Positions 35,966 through 44,295 of a DNA stretch of 55,856 bases are shown here, piece after piece. The notes below the pieces were generated by a model. It ran no database searches, was not told the origin of the DNA, and worked only from the letters and a program-made list of their open reading frames with translations. The DNA is from WHUA01 sp964585785. GTDB lineage: Bacteria > Pseudomonadota > Alphaproteobacteria > UBA8366. Location of the stretch: positions 1 to 55,856 of the forward strand of contig CAZPFL010000005.1 of NCBI GenBank assembly GCA_964585785.1, in the 5' to 3' direction. Both the position numbers and the translations under genes were made by a program. The number at the start of each line of letters is the position of its first letter. Within the stretch, counting starts at the first letter, position 1.

Positions 35966-37186
35966 ATGGCCCAGCAAGAAACGGACTCCACGATAAACTG
36001 GCCAGGCATCGCATACGGCCTTTCGCTTGCAATTCTCGCGGCGTATCAGCAATTCAAGCTGCCGCCGGTTCTGCCCCTGCTGATCGGGCACTACGGCTTC
36101 GGCCGCACTTTGGCGGGCGGCTTCATGTCGGTCTACGCCTTCTGCGGCCTGCTGCTGTCGCTTCTTCTCGGCAGCTTCATGCAGCGCCGCGACGCGACGG
36201 TTCTGCTGAACCTTTCATTCCTCCTCTTCATCGTCGCCGCGGCGGTGATGATGCTGTGGCCTGCCGCGGGCTGGCTGTTCGTCGCGGCGCGCGGGGTCGA
36301 GGGGATCGCCTTCGCCATCCTGGCGATTGCCGGACCGGCCATCTGCACCGCCAACGCGGGCGCCCGCGGCCTGGCGATCGCCGCCGCGCTGATCGCCACC
36401 TGGATCCCGGTCGGCGCGCTGATCGCGAACCTGCTGACCGCCGGCCTCGTCGACTGGGCGGGCTGGCGCGTGCTTTGGGGGGTCGGCATCATCGCCACGG
36501 CGGCGATGGCCGTCTGGACCGCGCGGGTGCGGAAATCAGGGCGCATCCACTTCGGCGGCGAGAGCGCCAAGGCGGCCCAATCCGACCCGCCGCCATCGCA
36601 TAGCGGCGCGTCGTGGCGCCTGATGACGCTCGGCGCATCGCTCTTCACCCTCTGGTCCATCCAGTTTTTCGCCTACTCGACCTGGCTGCCCGATTACCTC
36701 GTCAACGTCTACGGCCAGTCGCCGCGCGTCGCCGCGTCGCTCTTCATGATCCCGATGGCCGTGCTGACCGCCTTCAATCTCGTCGCCGCGCCGATCCTGC
36801 GCGCGGGCATGTCCGTTGCGATGCTGCTGGCGATCGCGCTCGGCATCCAGGCGGCGGTCTGGTTCCTGCTGCCGTATCTCGGTCCCGTTTCCGCCGGGAT
36901 TGCGGCATTTCTGGTTTTCGCCGCCGCCGCCGGCATCACGCCGACCTGCCTGTTCGCGCTGCCGGGCACGATTTTCGGCGTGGCGCGGGCAGGCGGACGG
37001 GCGTTCGGCGTGCTCATGACGGGGCGTAATCTCGGCGTCCTGTGCGGACCGTTGCTGACGGGCGCCTTGGTGCAGCTGACCGGCGGCTGGCGCCCGGTGC
37101 CGTTCGTGCTGGGGACCGCGGGCGTCATCGCGACCGTGGGCGCGCTCGGCCTGCATTTTCGCCTGCACCGGCCCAAACACCGCTGA
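35966..37186 (+). CDS. MFS transporter
   Basis: 406-residue inner-membrane major facilitator with about twelve TM helices. Two halves of six are separated by a loop near residues 190-225 (RVRKSGRIHFGGESAKAAQSDPP). The A-motif loop is reduced to GSFMQRRDA. The protein resembles CynX/NimT-type permeases in general layout, but I cannot assign a substrate. ATG 35966 is chosen because the N-terminus then reads MAQQETDSTINWPGIAYGLSL; no strong ribosome site. It stands alone, convergent with the response regulator (19-base gap). Confidence 0.85.
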   Translation: MAQQETDSTINWPGIAYGLSLAILAAYQQFKLPPVLPLLIGHYGFGRTLAGGFMSVYAFCGLLLSLLLGSFMQRRDATVLLNLSFLLFIVAAAVMMLWPAAGWLFVAARGVEGIAFAILAIAGPAICTANAGARGLAIAAALIATWIPVGALIANLLTAGLVDWAGWRVLWGVGIIATAAMAVWTARVRKSGRIHFGGESAKAAQSDPPPSHSGASWRLMTLGASLFTLWSIQFFAYSTWLPDYLVNVYGQSPRVAASLFMIPMAVLTAFNLVAAPILRAGMSVAMLLAIALGIQAAVWFLLPYLGPVSAGIAAFLVFAAAAGITPTCLFALPGTIFGVARAGGRAFGVLMTGRNLGVLCGPLLTGALVQLTGGWRPVPFVLGTAGVIATVGALGLHFRLHRPKHR

Positions 37187-37205
37187 TCGGGCAAATTCCC
37201 GGCGG

Positions 37206-37892
37206 TTACGGGATGAGCTTGTAGCCGCCCGGCTCGGTGACCAGGATTTCCGCATGCGCCGGGTCGCGCTCGATCTTCTGGCGTAGGCGATAGACATGCG
37301 TCTCGAGGGTATGCGTCGTCACCCCGGCGTTATATCCCCACACTTCGCCGAGCAGCGTGTCGCGGCCGACGACCTTGTCGCCGGACCGGTAGAGGTATTT
37401 CAGGATGGCCGTCTCTTTCTCGGTAAGCCGGATCTTCTTGTTCGTCTCGTCGTCGAGCAGGATCTTCGAGCTCGGCATGAAGGTGTAGGGCCCGACGCTG
37501 AACACGGCGTCCTCGCTCTGCTCATGCTGGCGAAGCTGGGCGCGCAGGCGGGCGAGCAGCACGTTGAGGCGGAACGGCTTCGTGATGTAGTCGTTCGCGC
37601 CGGCGTCGAGCCCAAGGATCGTGTCGGCGTCCGAGTCCGCTGCCGTCAGCATGATAATCGGCGATTTGACGCCGGCACGGCGCATCAGGCGGCACGCCTC
37701 GCGGCCATCCATGTCGGGCAATCCGACGTCGAGCAGAATGGCGTCGAAATAATCTTTCTTGGCGAGCTCGATGGCTTCGGTCGCCGTTCCGCAGGACGCG
37801 GTCGCGAACTCTTCGTGCAGCTGGAGCTGCTCGTCGAGCGATTGGCGCAAGACTTCGTCGTCGTCGACGAGAAGGATCTTTTTTCCGTTCAT
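37206..37892 (-). CDS. OmpR/PhoB-family response regulator
   Basis: 228-residue two-component regulator. Receiver domain residues 1-115: acidic pocket LLVDDDE, phospho-acceptor Asp in AILLDVGLPDMDG (about 53), conserved Thr/Lys in MLTAAD and DYITKPF. The winged-helix DNA-binding domain follows (RLTEKETAILKYLYRSGDKVVGRDTLLGEVWGYN, then THTLETHVYRLRQKIE). The start is ATG 37892 behind GGGAG. No kinase gene is adjacent; the orphan kinase at 927 is one candidate partner, but nothing in the sequence proves it. Confidence 0.94.
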   Translation of the reverse strand: MNGKKILLVDDDEVLRQSLDEQLQLHEEFATASCGTATEAIELAKKDYFDAILLDVGLPDMDGREACRLMRRAGVKSPIIMLTAADSDADTILGLDAGANDYITKPFRLNVLLARLRAQLRQHEQSEDAVFSVGPYTFMPSSKILLDDETNKKIRLTEKETAILKYLYRSGDKVVGRDTLLGEVWGYNAGVTTHTLETHVYRLRQKIERDPAHAEILVTEPGGYKLIP

Positions 37893-38064
37893 AGCTGCAC
37901 TCCCAACCGCGGTGCTCTTACCGGGGTAGCGGTTCTTATCTGATGCGGATGGGCCCGCCATTCAAGCGTCCTGTTGTAGGATCGAGGGCCTTTTTAGCAA
38001 GCGCCCCGCTTACGGTTATTACCTGAATCGATTGAGTTTCTTGCCGTTTAGGTCTGCCGTGGGC

Positions 38065-38892
38065 TCACGGCAACGTGACGGTGTGTGAGTCTTGTTTTCG
38101 GGATCCGCCGCCGCGGAGGGTCGCAAAAAGGTCGACATGCCCGACGACCAGCGAGAGTTGCCGCCCGGCGACCTGCGCTTCGCGCCGCCGGCGCCAGGCC
38201 TTGATCTCGCTTGGCGAGGCCGCGCCGTCGCGCAACCCGACATCGGCGAAGCCGGCGACGAGCGCACACAGCATTGCGGTGTCCCCCGGACCAAGCCGCC
38301 AGTCGCTTCGCGCCCAGCGCACTCCGTAACCGTACTGCCGCAAGACCCGGGCGAGGCCGCGCGGCGCGCGCGGGCCCAGCGCGGGGCCGAAGCCCTTGTC
38401 ACGGGTCTGATCGCGCCGAAAGCAGTGCATCACAATCGCGTCGGACGGATCGCCCGGCGAAAACGCCACCCGGCCGTCCACGGTCAGGGCGAACAGAAGC
38501 GGCAGGCCATTGCGCGCAGCTTCCGCGATCGCTTTGTCGAGCCACGCCGCCGACACGAGATCACACAGGGCCGACGCGGTGACGCCATCGTACCGGTCGA
38601 GGCCGAGCGCGCGCCGCGGCCGGGCGAGGTCGAGGCTTCGCGCGTCGCCGCGGCGAAGCCGGCCGCGGGCAAGCGGCAGAAGCGTCCGGTCCGCATCGAT
38701 CAACGACCAGCGAATGTCATGCCGGCCCAGCGACATGAGATAGTGCGCGTTCGCGCCGGCGCCGCAGGCGAGATCCGCAACAAGGGCGTCGCGCGGCAGC
38801 GCATCCAGGAAGGCCCGCGCCAGGGCTTTCGATCGGGATGCCCGGTCGGAGGGCCCCCGCAGGGCGAGCCAATCCCGCGAGAATTGTTCCAT
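38065..38892 (-). CDS. Class I SAM-dependent methyltransferase
   Basis: 275-residue cytosolic methyltransferase. Motif I is ALVADLACGAGANAHYLM (about residues 35-52) and the acidic residue ending beta2 is in WSLIDADRTLL. An N-terminal helix (MEQFSRDWLALRGPSDRASRSKALARAFLDAL) precedes it. The start is ATG 38892, 11 bases after the glycosyltransferase stop; open frame continues upstream but overlaps that gene and is discarded. The basic C-terminus (KAWRRRREAQVAGRQ) is family-typical. It is the last gene of the five-gene minus-strand cluster with the RibD-like, MDR and PTPS-like genes. Acceptor unknown. Confidence 0.85.
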   Translation of the reverse strand: MEQFSRDWLALRGPSDRASRSKALARAFLDALPRDALVADLACGAGANAHYLMSLGRHDIRWSLIDADRTLLPLARGRLRRGDARSLDLARPRRALGLDRYDGVTASALCDLVSAAWLDKAIAEAARNGLPLLFALTVDGRVAFSPGDPSDAIVMHCFRRDQTRDKGFGPALGPRAPRGLARVLRQYGYGVRWARSDWRLGPGDTAMLCALVAGFADVGLRDGAASPSEIKAWRRRREAQVAGRQLSLVVGHVDLFATLRGGGSRKQDSHTVTLP

Positions 38893-38903
38893 TGGCGCCG
38901 GGC

Positions 38904-39962
38904 TCACGGCTCGGACAAGGCGCGCGCAAAGGCTGCCGCCGTGTCCGCCCATCGCGGCAGCGGCCGCCCCACCTGCCAAGCGCCCTCGGCTTTGCCGCGG
39001 CGGTAGGCGGGATCGCCGATCATGTGCCGCAGCGCCGCGACGAGCGCGTCGTGATCGCCGACCGGGACGACGATGCCGGCCGCATCGGGCACTGTATCGG
39101 CGACGGCGCCCGCGCCGCTCGCGACGATGGGCAGGCCATGCGCCATCGCCTCGGCGAAGACCATGCCGTAGCCCTCGTAACGTGACGCCAACACGAACGC
39201 GTCCGCCGCCGCGTAAAGGCTCTCCAGCGCCTGGCCCCTTTGCGGTCCGACGAGACGGACGCGATCCGCAAGACCGAGCCGCACGAGCGCCGCTTTCACC
39301 TGCGCTTCGGTCTCCCCGCCCTCGTCGGGCGGGCCCGCGCAGACGAGCCGCCACGCCAGGTCGCGGCAATCGGCAAGCGCCTCCAACAGCGCCAAGTGAC
39401 CCTTGCGCGGCGTCAGCGAGGCGACGCACAAGAGCTGCACCGCGCCGCTCGTGGAGCCCACGGATCGCTGCGCCGGCTCGACGCCCGGCGGCACGACGCG
39501 AATGCGCGCTGCGGCGACGCCGAAGTCGCCGAGCCGGCGCGCCATCGCCGGGCTCGGCACGATGAATCGGCGCAACAGGCCGAACAGCCGCTGCTCGATC
39601 GCAAAGAGACCCTCGGACTCCGCCGCGCTTAAGCCTGTCTCGTCCGCTGTCGGGTGATGGATGAGCCCGGTGAACGACAGCCGGTCCGCGTGTTTCGCCA
39701 GCGCGCCCTCGAAGGCAGGAAGCGCAAGGCCGTCGACGACGACCAAGGCCCGATCCGGGATCGCAGCCAGCAGCCGGGACGCCGCCGCCCGGGTATCCGC
39801 ATCGCTCAGCGGAAAGCGGCCGGGCAGCTCGTGCAGCGTGACCTGCCAACCCATATCCCGCAGGCGCTCGATGACACCTCGATCATAGATCGTGCCGCCG
39901 GAAGCCTGGCCGATGGAGCCGGGGTGAATGAAGTGCAGCGTGCCGGGTTCTGTTTTGGGCAA
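38904..39962 (-). CDS. GT4-family glycosyltransferase
   Basis: 352-residue GT-B retaining glycosyltransferase. The N-terminus LHFIHPGSIGQASGGTIYDRGVIERL is the acceptor glycine loop. IVPSPAMARRLGDFGV and RVVPPGVEPAQRS mark the hinge. LLCVASLTPRKGHLALLEAL and SRYEGYGMVFAEAMAHGLPIVAS (E-x7-E near residues 265-275) form the donor site. It sits between the PTPS-like and methyltransferase genes in the same operon, so its acceptor may be the small molecule made by the cluster rather than a polysaccharide; that is inference. Confidence 0.9.
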   Translation of the reverse strand: MPKTEPGTLHFIHPGSIGQASGGTIYDRGVIERLRDMGWQVTLHELPGRFPLSDADTRAAASRLLAAIPDRALVVVDGLALPAFEGALAKHADRLSFTGLIHHPTADETGLSAAESEGLFAIEQRLFGLLRRFIVPSPAMARRLGDFGVAAARIRVVPPGVEPAQRSVGSTSGAVQLLCVASLTPRKGHLALLEALADCRDLAWRLVCAGPPDEGGETEAQVKAALVRLGLADRVRLVGPQRGQALESLYAAADAFVLASRYEGYGMVFAEAMAHGLPIVASGAGAVADTVPDAAGIVVPVGDHDALVAALRHMIGDPAYRRGKAEGAWQVGRPLPRWADTAAAFARALSEP

Positions 39963-39983
39963 GGGCTACCCCCGCGCTCGGGG

Positions 39984-40394
39984 TCAATCCGAGCGTACCG
40001 GGCCGCGATAGCTCGCCCAGGCGTTCGGCGTCTCGCGCAACGTCACCTCGATCTCGGCCAGCGCGGTCGCCGTGTCGCCGGACAAGCGGCCGGCGAGCAC
40101 GCCATCCCGGTAGCGCCTGAAGATCTCGAGCGCGAGGAACTCGGTCGTCGTGACGGTGCCCTGGAATTCCGGCAGCTCATCGAGGTTGCGGTAGGCGAGC
40201 GGCGCCAGCACCTCGACCAGGAGCGTCCGCGCGCGGCCGATATCGGCGACAATGTTGTCACGGTCGAGCGCGGCGCGGCGCAGCTGCACCTCGACCACAT
40301 AGGTCGCGCCGTGCAGGCGCTGGGCGGGGCCGAACACCTCGCCCTTGAGGCTGTGCGCGATCATGATGCTGTCGCTGACGGTGACGCTGAACAA
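39984..40394 (-). CDS. PTPS/QueD-fold protein lacking catalytic residues
   Basis: 136-residue homologue of 6-pyruvoyl-tetrahydropterin / 6-carboxytetrahydropterin synthase. The fold is recognisable from VSDSIMIAHSL (His14), RLHGATYVVEVQL (His28) and VTLRETPNAWASYRG (Glu kept). Compared with QueD (KCGRLHGH and LDHHYLN), the catalytic Cys is Ala24, the third zinc His is Ala30 and the Asp-His pair is replaced (LAYRNLDEL). It therefore probably does not run the standard reaction. It could bind a pterin-like ligand or catalyse a different step. It lies between the MDR and GT4 genes with short gaps. Confidence 0.8.
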   Translation of the reverse strand: MFSVTVSDSIMIAHSLKGEVFGPAQRLHGATYVVEVQLRRAALDRDNIVADIGRARTLLVEVLAPLAYRNLDELPEFQGTVTTTEFLALEIFRRYRDGVLAGRLSGDTATALAEIEVTLRETPNAWASYRGPVRSD

Positions 40395-40406
40395 GCCGGC
40401 GGCTCC

Positions 40407-41375
40407 TTAAGGATAGGTAATGACGTGACATAACGTGTCGCCGGGATCCGCGGCAAGCCGCGCCATGGTCTCCGGCAGGCGATCGAAGGGCGATTCGCCG
40501 GTGAGAAGGTGGTCGAAGACCGGGTCGCGCAGCAAGTCGAGCGCCAGGCACAGGCGGTCCCGCCGGCTACGGTTGGCGCGGCGCGACGGCGCGACCGAGC
40601 CAACCTGCGAGGAACGCAAGGTGAGGCGGCGCGAATGAAAATTCTCGCCGAGCGGGACCGGCACCGCGCCGTCGCCATACCAGCTCAGGTCCAGGATGGT
40701 CGCCTCGAACGCGGCGAGCCCGAGCGCGGTCGCGAGGCCCGCCGCCTTGCCGCTCGTATGAAAGACGAGGTCCACATCCGCCGTCGCGGCGTCCGGAAGC
40801 GCGAAGCGGACGCCGAGCGCCTCGGCGACGGCCCGCCGTCGCGGGTTCACGTCGATCAGCTCGACTTGCACCGCGGGATACCGCGCCGCCAGCGCCGCGA
40901 CGAAACAGCCGACGACGCCACCGCCGACGACCGCGATCCGATCGCCGAGATGGGGCGGTCCGTCCCACAGCGCATTCACCGCGGTTTCCATATTGGCCGC
41001 CAGCACGGCGCGCCGGTCGGGAACCTCCTGCGGAACCGGGACGGCGGCGTCACGGGGAACGACGAAGCGGTCTTGATGCGGATGAAGGCAGAAGACGCGT
41101 GCGCCGTCCTCGGTGCGTCCGGCCATCGCGTAGCCATATTTGACCGGCGCCGGAAAATCGCCCTCCTGAAACGGGCAGCGCATGACGGCATGCTGGCTTT
41201 GCGGAACCGCGCCGCGAAAGACCAAGCTCTCGGTGCCCCGGCTGACGCCGCTGGCGGCGGCATGGACGACAACCTCTCCCGAGCCGGCCGCGCGCGCCGG
41301 CGCGTCACGAATTTCGCCCCGCCCCGGCGCAACGACCCAGAAGGCGCGCTCGACACCCGCGCTCACGCGCCGCAT
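40407..41375 (-). CDS. MDR-family oxidoreductase (zinc-type alcohol dehydrogenase-like)
   Basis: 322-residue medium-chain dehydrogenase/reductase. GEVVVHAAASGVSRGTESLVFRG opens the GroES-like domain. The usual Cys ligands of catalytic and structural zinc are absent, so it is probably zinc-independent. The nucleotide-binding Rossmann fold is DRIAVVGGGVVGCFVAALAA (about residues 145-165), followed by VELIDVNPRRRAVAEALG. The start is ATG 41375, overlapping the RibD-like gene by 13 bases; GTG 41366 (GTGA overlap) is an alternative. Substrate unknown, likely an intermediate of the local pathway. Confidence 0.82.
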   Translation of the reverse strand: MRRVSAGVERAFWVVAPGRGEIRDAPARAAGSGEVVVHAAASGVSRGTESLVFRGAVPQSQHAVMRCPFQEGDFPAPVKYGYAMAGRTEDGARVFCLHPHQDRFVVPRDAAVPVPQEVPDRRAVLAANMETAVNALWDGPPHLGDRIAVVGGGVVGCFVAALAARYPAVQVELIDVNPRRRAVAEALGVRFALPDAATADVDLVFHTSGKAAGLATALGLAAFEATILDLSWYGDGAVPVPLGENFHSRRLTLRSSQVGSVAPSRRANRSRRDRLCLALDLLRDPVFDHLLTGESPFDRLPETMARLAADPGDTLCHVITYP

Positions 41376-42214
41376 CCGCGCAGGTCGCACTCGATCATCA
41401 GGTCCGCGCCGAAACGGAAATAGCGCACCGCGGGCCGGATGCTTTCCGACAGCGTCTGGACCTGGGGCAGCGAGATGCCCATGCGGCCCGACCCGATGAT
41501 CAGGGGCGCGATCGTCACCTGCAGAAAATCGAGGCCGCCCGCTTCGAGAAAGCGCGACACCGTGATCCCGCCGCCTTCGATGAAGAGGCGCGGCAAGCCG
41601 CGCGCGGCGAGTGTCTGCCGGATCGCGGCCGGGCACAGGCCTTGGCCCCGGCGCGGCACGCCGATCACCGCCGCGTCCCCATGGCGCGCCGCGGTGGCTT
41701 TGTCCTCGGCCGTCAACAGAAGCGTTTCCGCGCAGCCGTCCCGGAAAATCTGATAGCTCGTATCGAGCCGCCGCTCGGTATCGACGACGACCCGCACCGG
41801 ATTGCGGCCGTCGCAGAGCCTGACGGTGAGCTGCGGATCGTCGTGGCGCACGGTGCCCGCGCCGACCAGGACGGCGTCGCAGAGCGCCCGCATGCGGTGG
41901 TTATGCAGGATATCCTGCTCGCCGGTAACGTAATGCGACGCGCCGGAGGCGGTGGCGATCCGTCCGTCCAGGCTCTGACCGAGATGCGCGATGGCTGCCG
42001 TCGGGCCGATGGTGAGCAGGGGCCAATAGAGATCCTGGAGAGATGGCGCCGCGAGGTCTTTGTCGGCGGCGGGCTCAGTTTCATGCCGGACGGCAGTCCG
42101 CGCGCCCGTATCCCGGAGCACGCAGGGCGGATGCTGCGACAGCAGCAGGAGCGCATTCCACGCCGCGTCGGAATCGGCGTTTACGTCTGCAACATATTGT
42201 TCTAGCGGCCTCAT
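41363..42214 (-). CDS. RibD C-terminal-domain (DHFR-fold) reductase
   Basis: 283-residue protein. Residues about 70-283 match the pyrimidine reductase domain of RibD. AHLGQSLDGRIATASGASHYVTG, NHRMRALCDAVLVGAGTVRHDDPQLTVR and LFIEGGGITVSRFLEAGGLDFLQVTIAPLIIGSG are the diagnostic segments. The RibD deaminase domain is missing; instead there are about 70 residues of unassigned sequence. It would reduce a ribosyl- or amino-substituted heterocycle with NADPH. It is the first gene of the minus-strand cluster and overlaps the MDR gene. No other riboflavin gene is nearby, so it likely serves a specialised pathway. Confidence 0.88.
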   Translation of the reverse strand: MRPLEQYVADVNADSDAAWNALLLLSQHPPCVLRDTGARTAVRHETEPAADKDLAAPSLQDLYWPLLTIGPTAAIAHLGQSLDGRIATASGASHYVTGEQDILHNHRMRALCDAVLVGAGTVRHDDPQLTVRLCDGRNPVRVVVDTERRLDTSYQIFRDGCAETLLLTAEDKATAARHGDAAVIGVPRRGQGLCPAAIRQTLAARGLPRLFIEGGGITVSRFLEAGGLDFLQVTIAPLIIGSGRMGISLPQVQTLSESIRPAVRYFRFGADLMIECDLRGCGA

Positions 42215-42370
42215 TGCGGCCTACGATGCGGGGTCGGCCGCCTATTGGCAAGCACACATTGGAATCACATTTGCGCGCGCGGCCTCACGTTGCTGGTGCT
42301 TACACCACAATTAAATGCATCATCGGCGCGTTTTAGCCGATGGACTGGACCCGCTGGAGAACGCCCCGCG

Positions 42371-43123
42371 ATGCGCCAACGAAATGACGCGCTGATCCAT
42401 GAGTTGATGCCGGCGCCGTATGCGCTCAATCGAGCCGCGGCACAGGCCGTCGCCTGCGCGCTCGCCGTTTGGGCCATGGCAATGACGCTCTTTTCCTCGG
42501 CCCTGCCGGCGCTGATTGCGGAACTAATCTTCGGCGGCGTCGTGTTCTTCGTGCTCGCCGGCTTTGCCCGGCTGCGACCGCGTCCGGCGTTCGGGACGGC
42601 GAACGGCATAACACTCTTTCGGTCGGCCTTGATCGCGGTGCTCGCCGGCCATGCCATCGAGGTGCCGTCGTCCGGCGACGCCGCTTGGTGGATCGCCGTC
42701 GCGTTGGCGACAACGGCGCTGGCGCTGGATGGGGCCGACGGCTGGGTGGCGCGGCGCGATCGCACCGCGAGCGCGTTCGGTGCGCGCTTCGACATGGAGG
42801 TCGACGCGCTGGCCGCCCTCGTCCTCGCGGCCGTGCTCTGGCAGTCGGGCCGGATGGGGGGATGGATCCTGCTGATCGGCCTGCTCCGCTATCTCTTCGT
42901 CCTCGCCGGATGGGCATTCCCGTCGATGCGGCGCCCACTGCCGCCGAGCCAGAGACGTCGCGTCGTTTGTGCGCTGCAGGGTGTGTTGCTCGCCGCCTGT
43001 CTCGTCCCCGCCTGGCCGGCCGGGGTCGCCGCCGCGCTAGGCGCGCTCGCACTGGCCATGACATCGCTGTCCTTTCTGGCCGACACAGTCTGGCTGGTTC
43101 GTCGCCGGTGGGAGCCCGCCTAG
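42371..43123 (+). CDS. CDP-alcohol phosphatidyltransferase-family membrane protein
   Basis: 250-residue integral membrane enzyme with about six TM helices. The complete CDP-alcohol motif D-x2-DG-x2-AR-x8-G-x3-D-x3-D is present at about residues 120-145 (DGADGWVARRD, then FGARFDMEVD). It joins a CDP-linked lipid donor to an alcohol acceptor at the inner membrane; phosphatidylglycerol-, inositol- and archaetidyl-type enzymes share the motif, so the product is open. It diverges from the RibD-like gene across 156 bases and may belong to the same locus. ATG 42371 is the first good start. Confidence 0.9.
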   Translation: MRQRNDALIHELMPAPYALNRAAAQAVACALAVWAMAMTLFSSALPALIAELIFGGVVFFVLAGFARLRPRPAFGTANGITLFRSALIAVLAGHAIEVPSSGDAAWWIAVALATTALALDGADGWVARRDRTASAFGARFDMEVDALAALVLAAVLWQSGRMGGWILLIGLLRYLFVLAGWAFPSMRRPLPPSQRRRVVCALQGVLLAACLVPAWPAGVAAALGALALAMTSLSFLADTVWLVRRRWEPA

Positions 43124-43158
43124 GCAGCTTCCGCCACGGACGCGGAAATATCTGCCGG

Positions 43159-43221
43159 AATTGGCTTTTTCTGCCGCGCCAATTTTCCGTCACGGTCCGA
43201 TCTTCCGCCGCGAATTGGCGC
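43159..43221 (+). promoter_or_regulatory. Putative enhancer-binding sites upstream of sigma-54 promoter
   Basis: AATTGGC at 43159-43165 and GCCAATT at 43178-43184 form a perfect inverted repeat with a 12-base spacer. A third copy, AATTGGC, lies at 43213-43219. They precede the sigma-54 promoter by about 10-70 bases, as enhancer sites do. The activator is unknown. Confidence 0.5.
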
Positions 43222-43229
43222 TGGCGCCA

Positions 43230-43244
43230 TGGCACGCTCCTTGC
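43230..43244 (+). promoter_or_regulatory. Near-perfect sigma-54 promoter
   Basis: TGGCACGCTCCTTGC matches the consensus TGGCACG-N4-TTGC at every defined base. The predicted transcription start is about 12 bases beyond the -12 GC, near 43255, leaving a short leader before ATG 43277. Confidence 0.85.
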
Positions 43245-43276
43245 GTTTCATGGTCCGCAAGCACAGCCACGAGCGC

Positions 43277-44248
43277 ATGTCGTATCCAGTCACGACCACC
43301 ACCGCTGCCCACCCGTCCCCCGCCGCGACCGCCGTGCCGTGGACCGGATACGAGGACGATCTCTACGCCGAGGGCAACAGCTTCGCCGGGCCGGAAAATG
43401 ACACGGATACCGAGATCAAGGCGCTTTTCGGCAAGGACGGGTTCACTTTCAAAGACTTCCTCGACATCATCAACCCGCTGCAACACCTGCCGGTGGTCGG
43501 CACGATTTATCGCGCCCTAACCGGCGATAAGCTCGAGCCGGGGCCACGGATCATCGGCGGAACATTGTTCGGCGGGATCGGCGGCTTCGTCTCCTCGCTC
43601 GTTAACGCCGTCGTCGAGGACGAGACCGGCTCGGACATCGGCGACAAGGCGCTGGCGCTCTTGACGGGAAACAGCGCCGAGGGAACCGCGGTCGCGGAAA
43701 ACGACACGGCGGCGGTCGCCAAATCGGCGGCGCCCGGAGCAGCGACCGCAGCACCCCCGGCGACCACAGCGACCACGACGATGTACAAAGCCAAGCCGGA
43801 CGCATTGGCCGCCGCCGCGCCGCAGACGCTGCCGATCCACGCCGGCCCGCCGACGAAACAGGACGAGCTTGCCGCGCGGGTCGCCGACGCCAAGACGGGA
43901 CAATCGGGCAGCGAAGATCCGACCGAGGCGCTGATTCGCGCACGCGCCGCCGTTCCGGCGCTCCGGCAGCCAATGTTCAGAGGCGTGCCGCCCGCCACGG
44001 CGCATGCGGCGGTCCGCCGAGCCTCTCGACCGACGACGTCACTCGCGCTGGCAAATACCGCACCCCATGAGGGGTCCGGGTCGGACACCGCCGCATCGGG
44101 CGGCGCAGGCACATCCGCGACAAAGGCCGCCGGGGCGTCGCCGCTCGCGCCGTCACCCGACGTCGCCACCATGATGCGCGACGCGCTCGACAAATACGAA
44201 GCATTGATGAAAAAGCGCACCGCCCCTAGCATTTCGGCCGAGTTCTGA
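43277..44248 (+). CDS. Uncharacterised sigma-54-controlled protein
   Basis: About 323 residues with no enzyme motif that I recognise. Residues about 35-125 look folded and conserved: an acidic lead-in (GYEDDLYAEGNSF), then FKDFLDIINPLQHLPVVG, then IIGGTLFGGIGGFVSSLVNAVVEDETG, a Gly-rich amphipathic helix. The rest is Ala/Thr/Pro-rich and low in complexity, apart from a C-terminal helix (MMRDALDKYEALMKKR). No signal peptide. Earlier in-frame ATGs (43229, 43250) fall inside or right at the sigma-54 promoter, so ATG 43277 is preferred. I vaguely recall similar proteins with INPLQH-x-PVV in other alphaproteobacteria, with no known role. Confidence 0.75.
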   Translation: MSYPVTTTTAAHPSPAATAVPWTGYEDDLYAEGNSFAGPENDTDTEIKALFGKDGFTFKDFLDIINPLQHLPVVGTIYRALTGDKLEPGPRIIGGTLFGGIGGFVSSLVNAVVEDETGSDIGDKALALLTGNSAEGTAVAENDTAAVAKSAAPGAATAAPPATTATTTMYKAKPDALAAAAPQTLPIHAGPPTKQDELAARVADAKTGQSGSEDPTEALIRARAAVPALRQPMFRGVPPATAHAAVRRASRPTTSLALANTAPHEGSGSDTAASGGAGTSATKAAGASPLAPSPDVATMMRDALDKYEALMKKRTAPSISAEF

Positions 44249-44295
44249 GCCCACTGCGGCGAAGCGCGCGGGATCGGCAAAGGCGGCTGCAAGAC

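Noticed and set aside
38893..39849. Upstream extension of the methyltransferase at 38065
   Set aside because: It is out of frame with, and fully overlaps, a GT4 gene that has all expected motifs. The methyltransferase has a good ATG at 38892.
42215..42370. Riboswitch (for example FMN) upstream of the RibD-like or CDP-alcohol genes
   Set aside because: The 156-base divergent gap shows no recognisable riboswitch core or terminator hairpin.
43229..43276. N-terminal extension of the sigma-54-controlled protein to ATG 43229 or 43250
   Set aside because: ATG 43229 is part of the consensus sigma-54 promoter and 43250 lies before or at the predicted transcription start, so neither would normally be in the mRNA.
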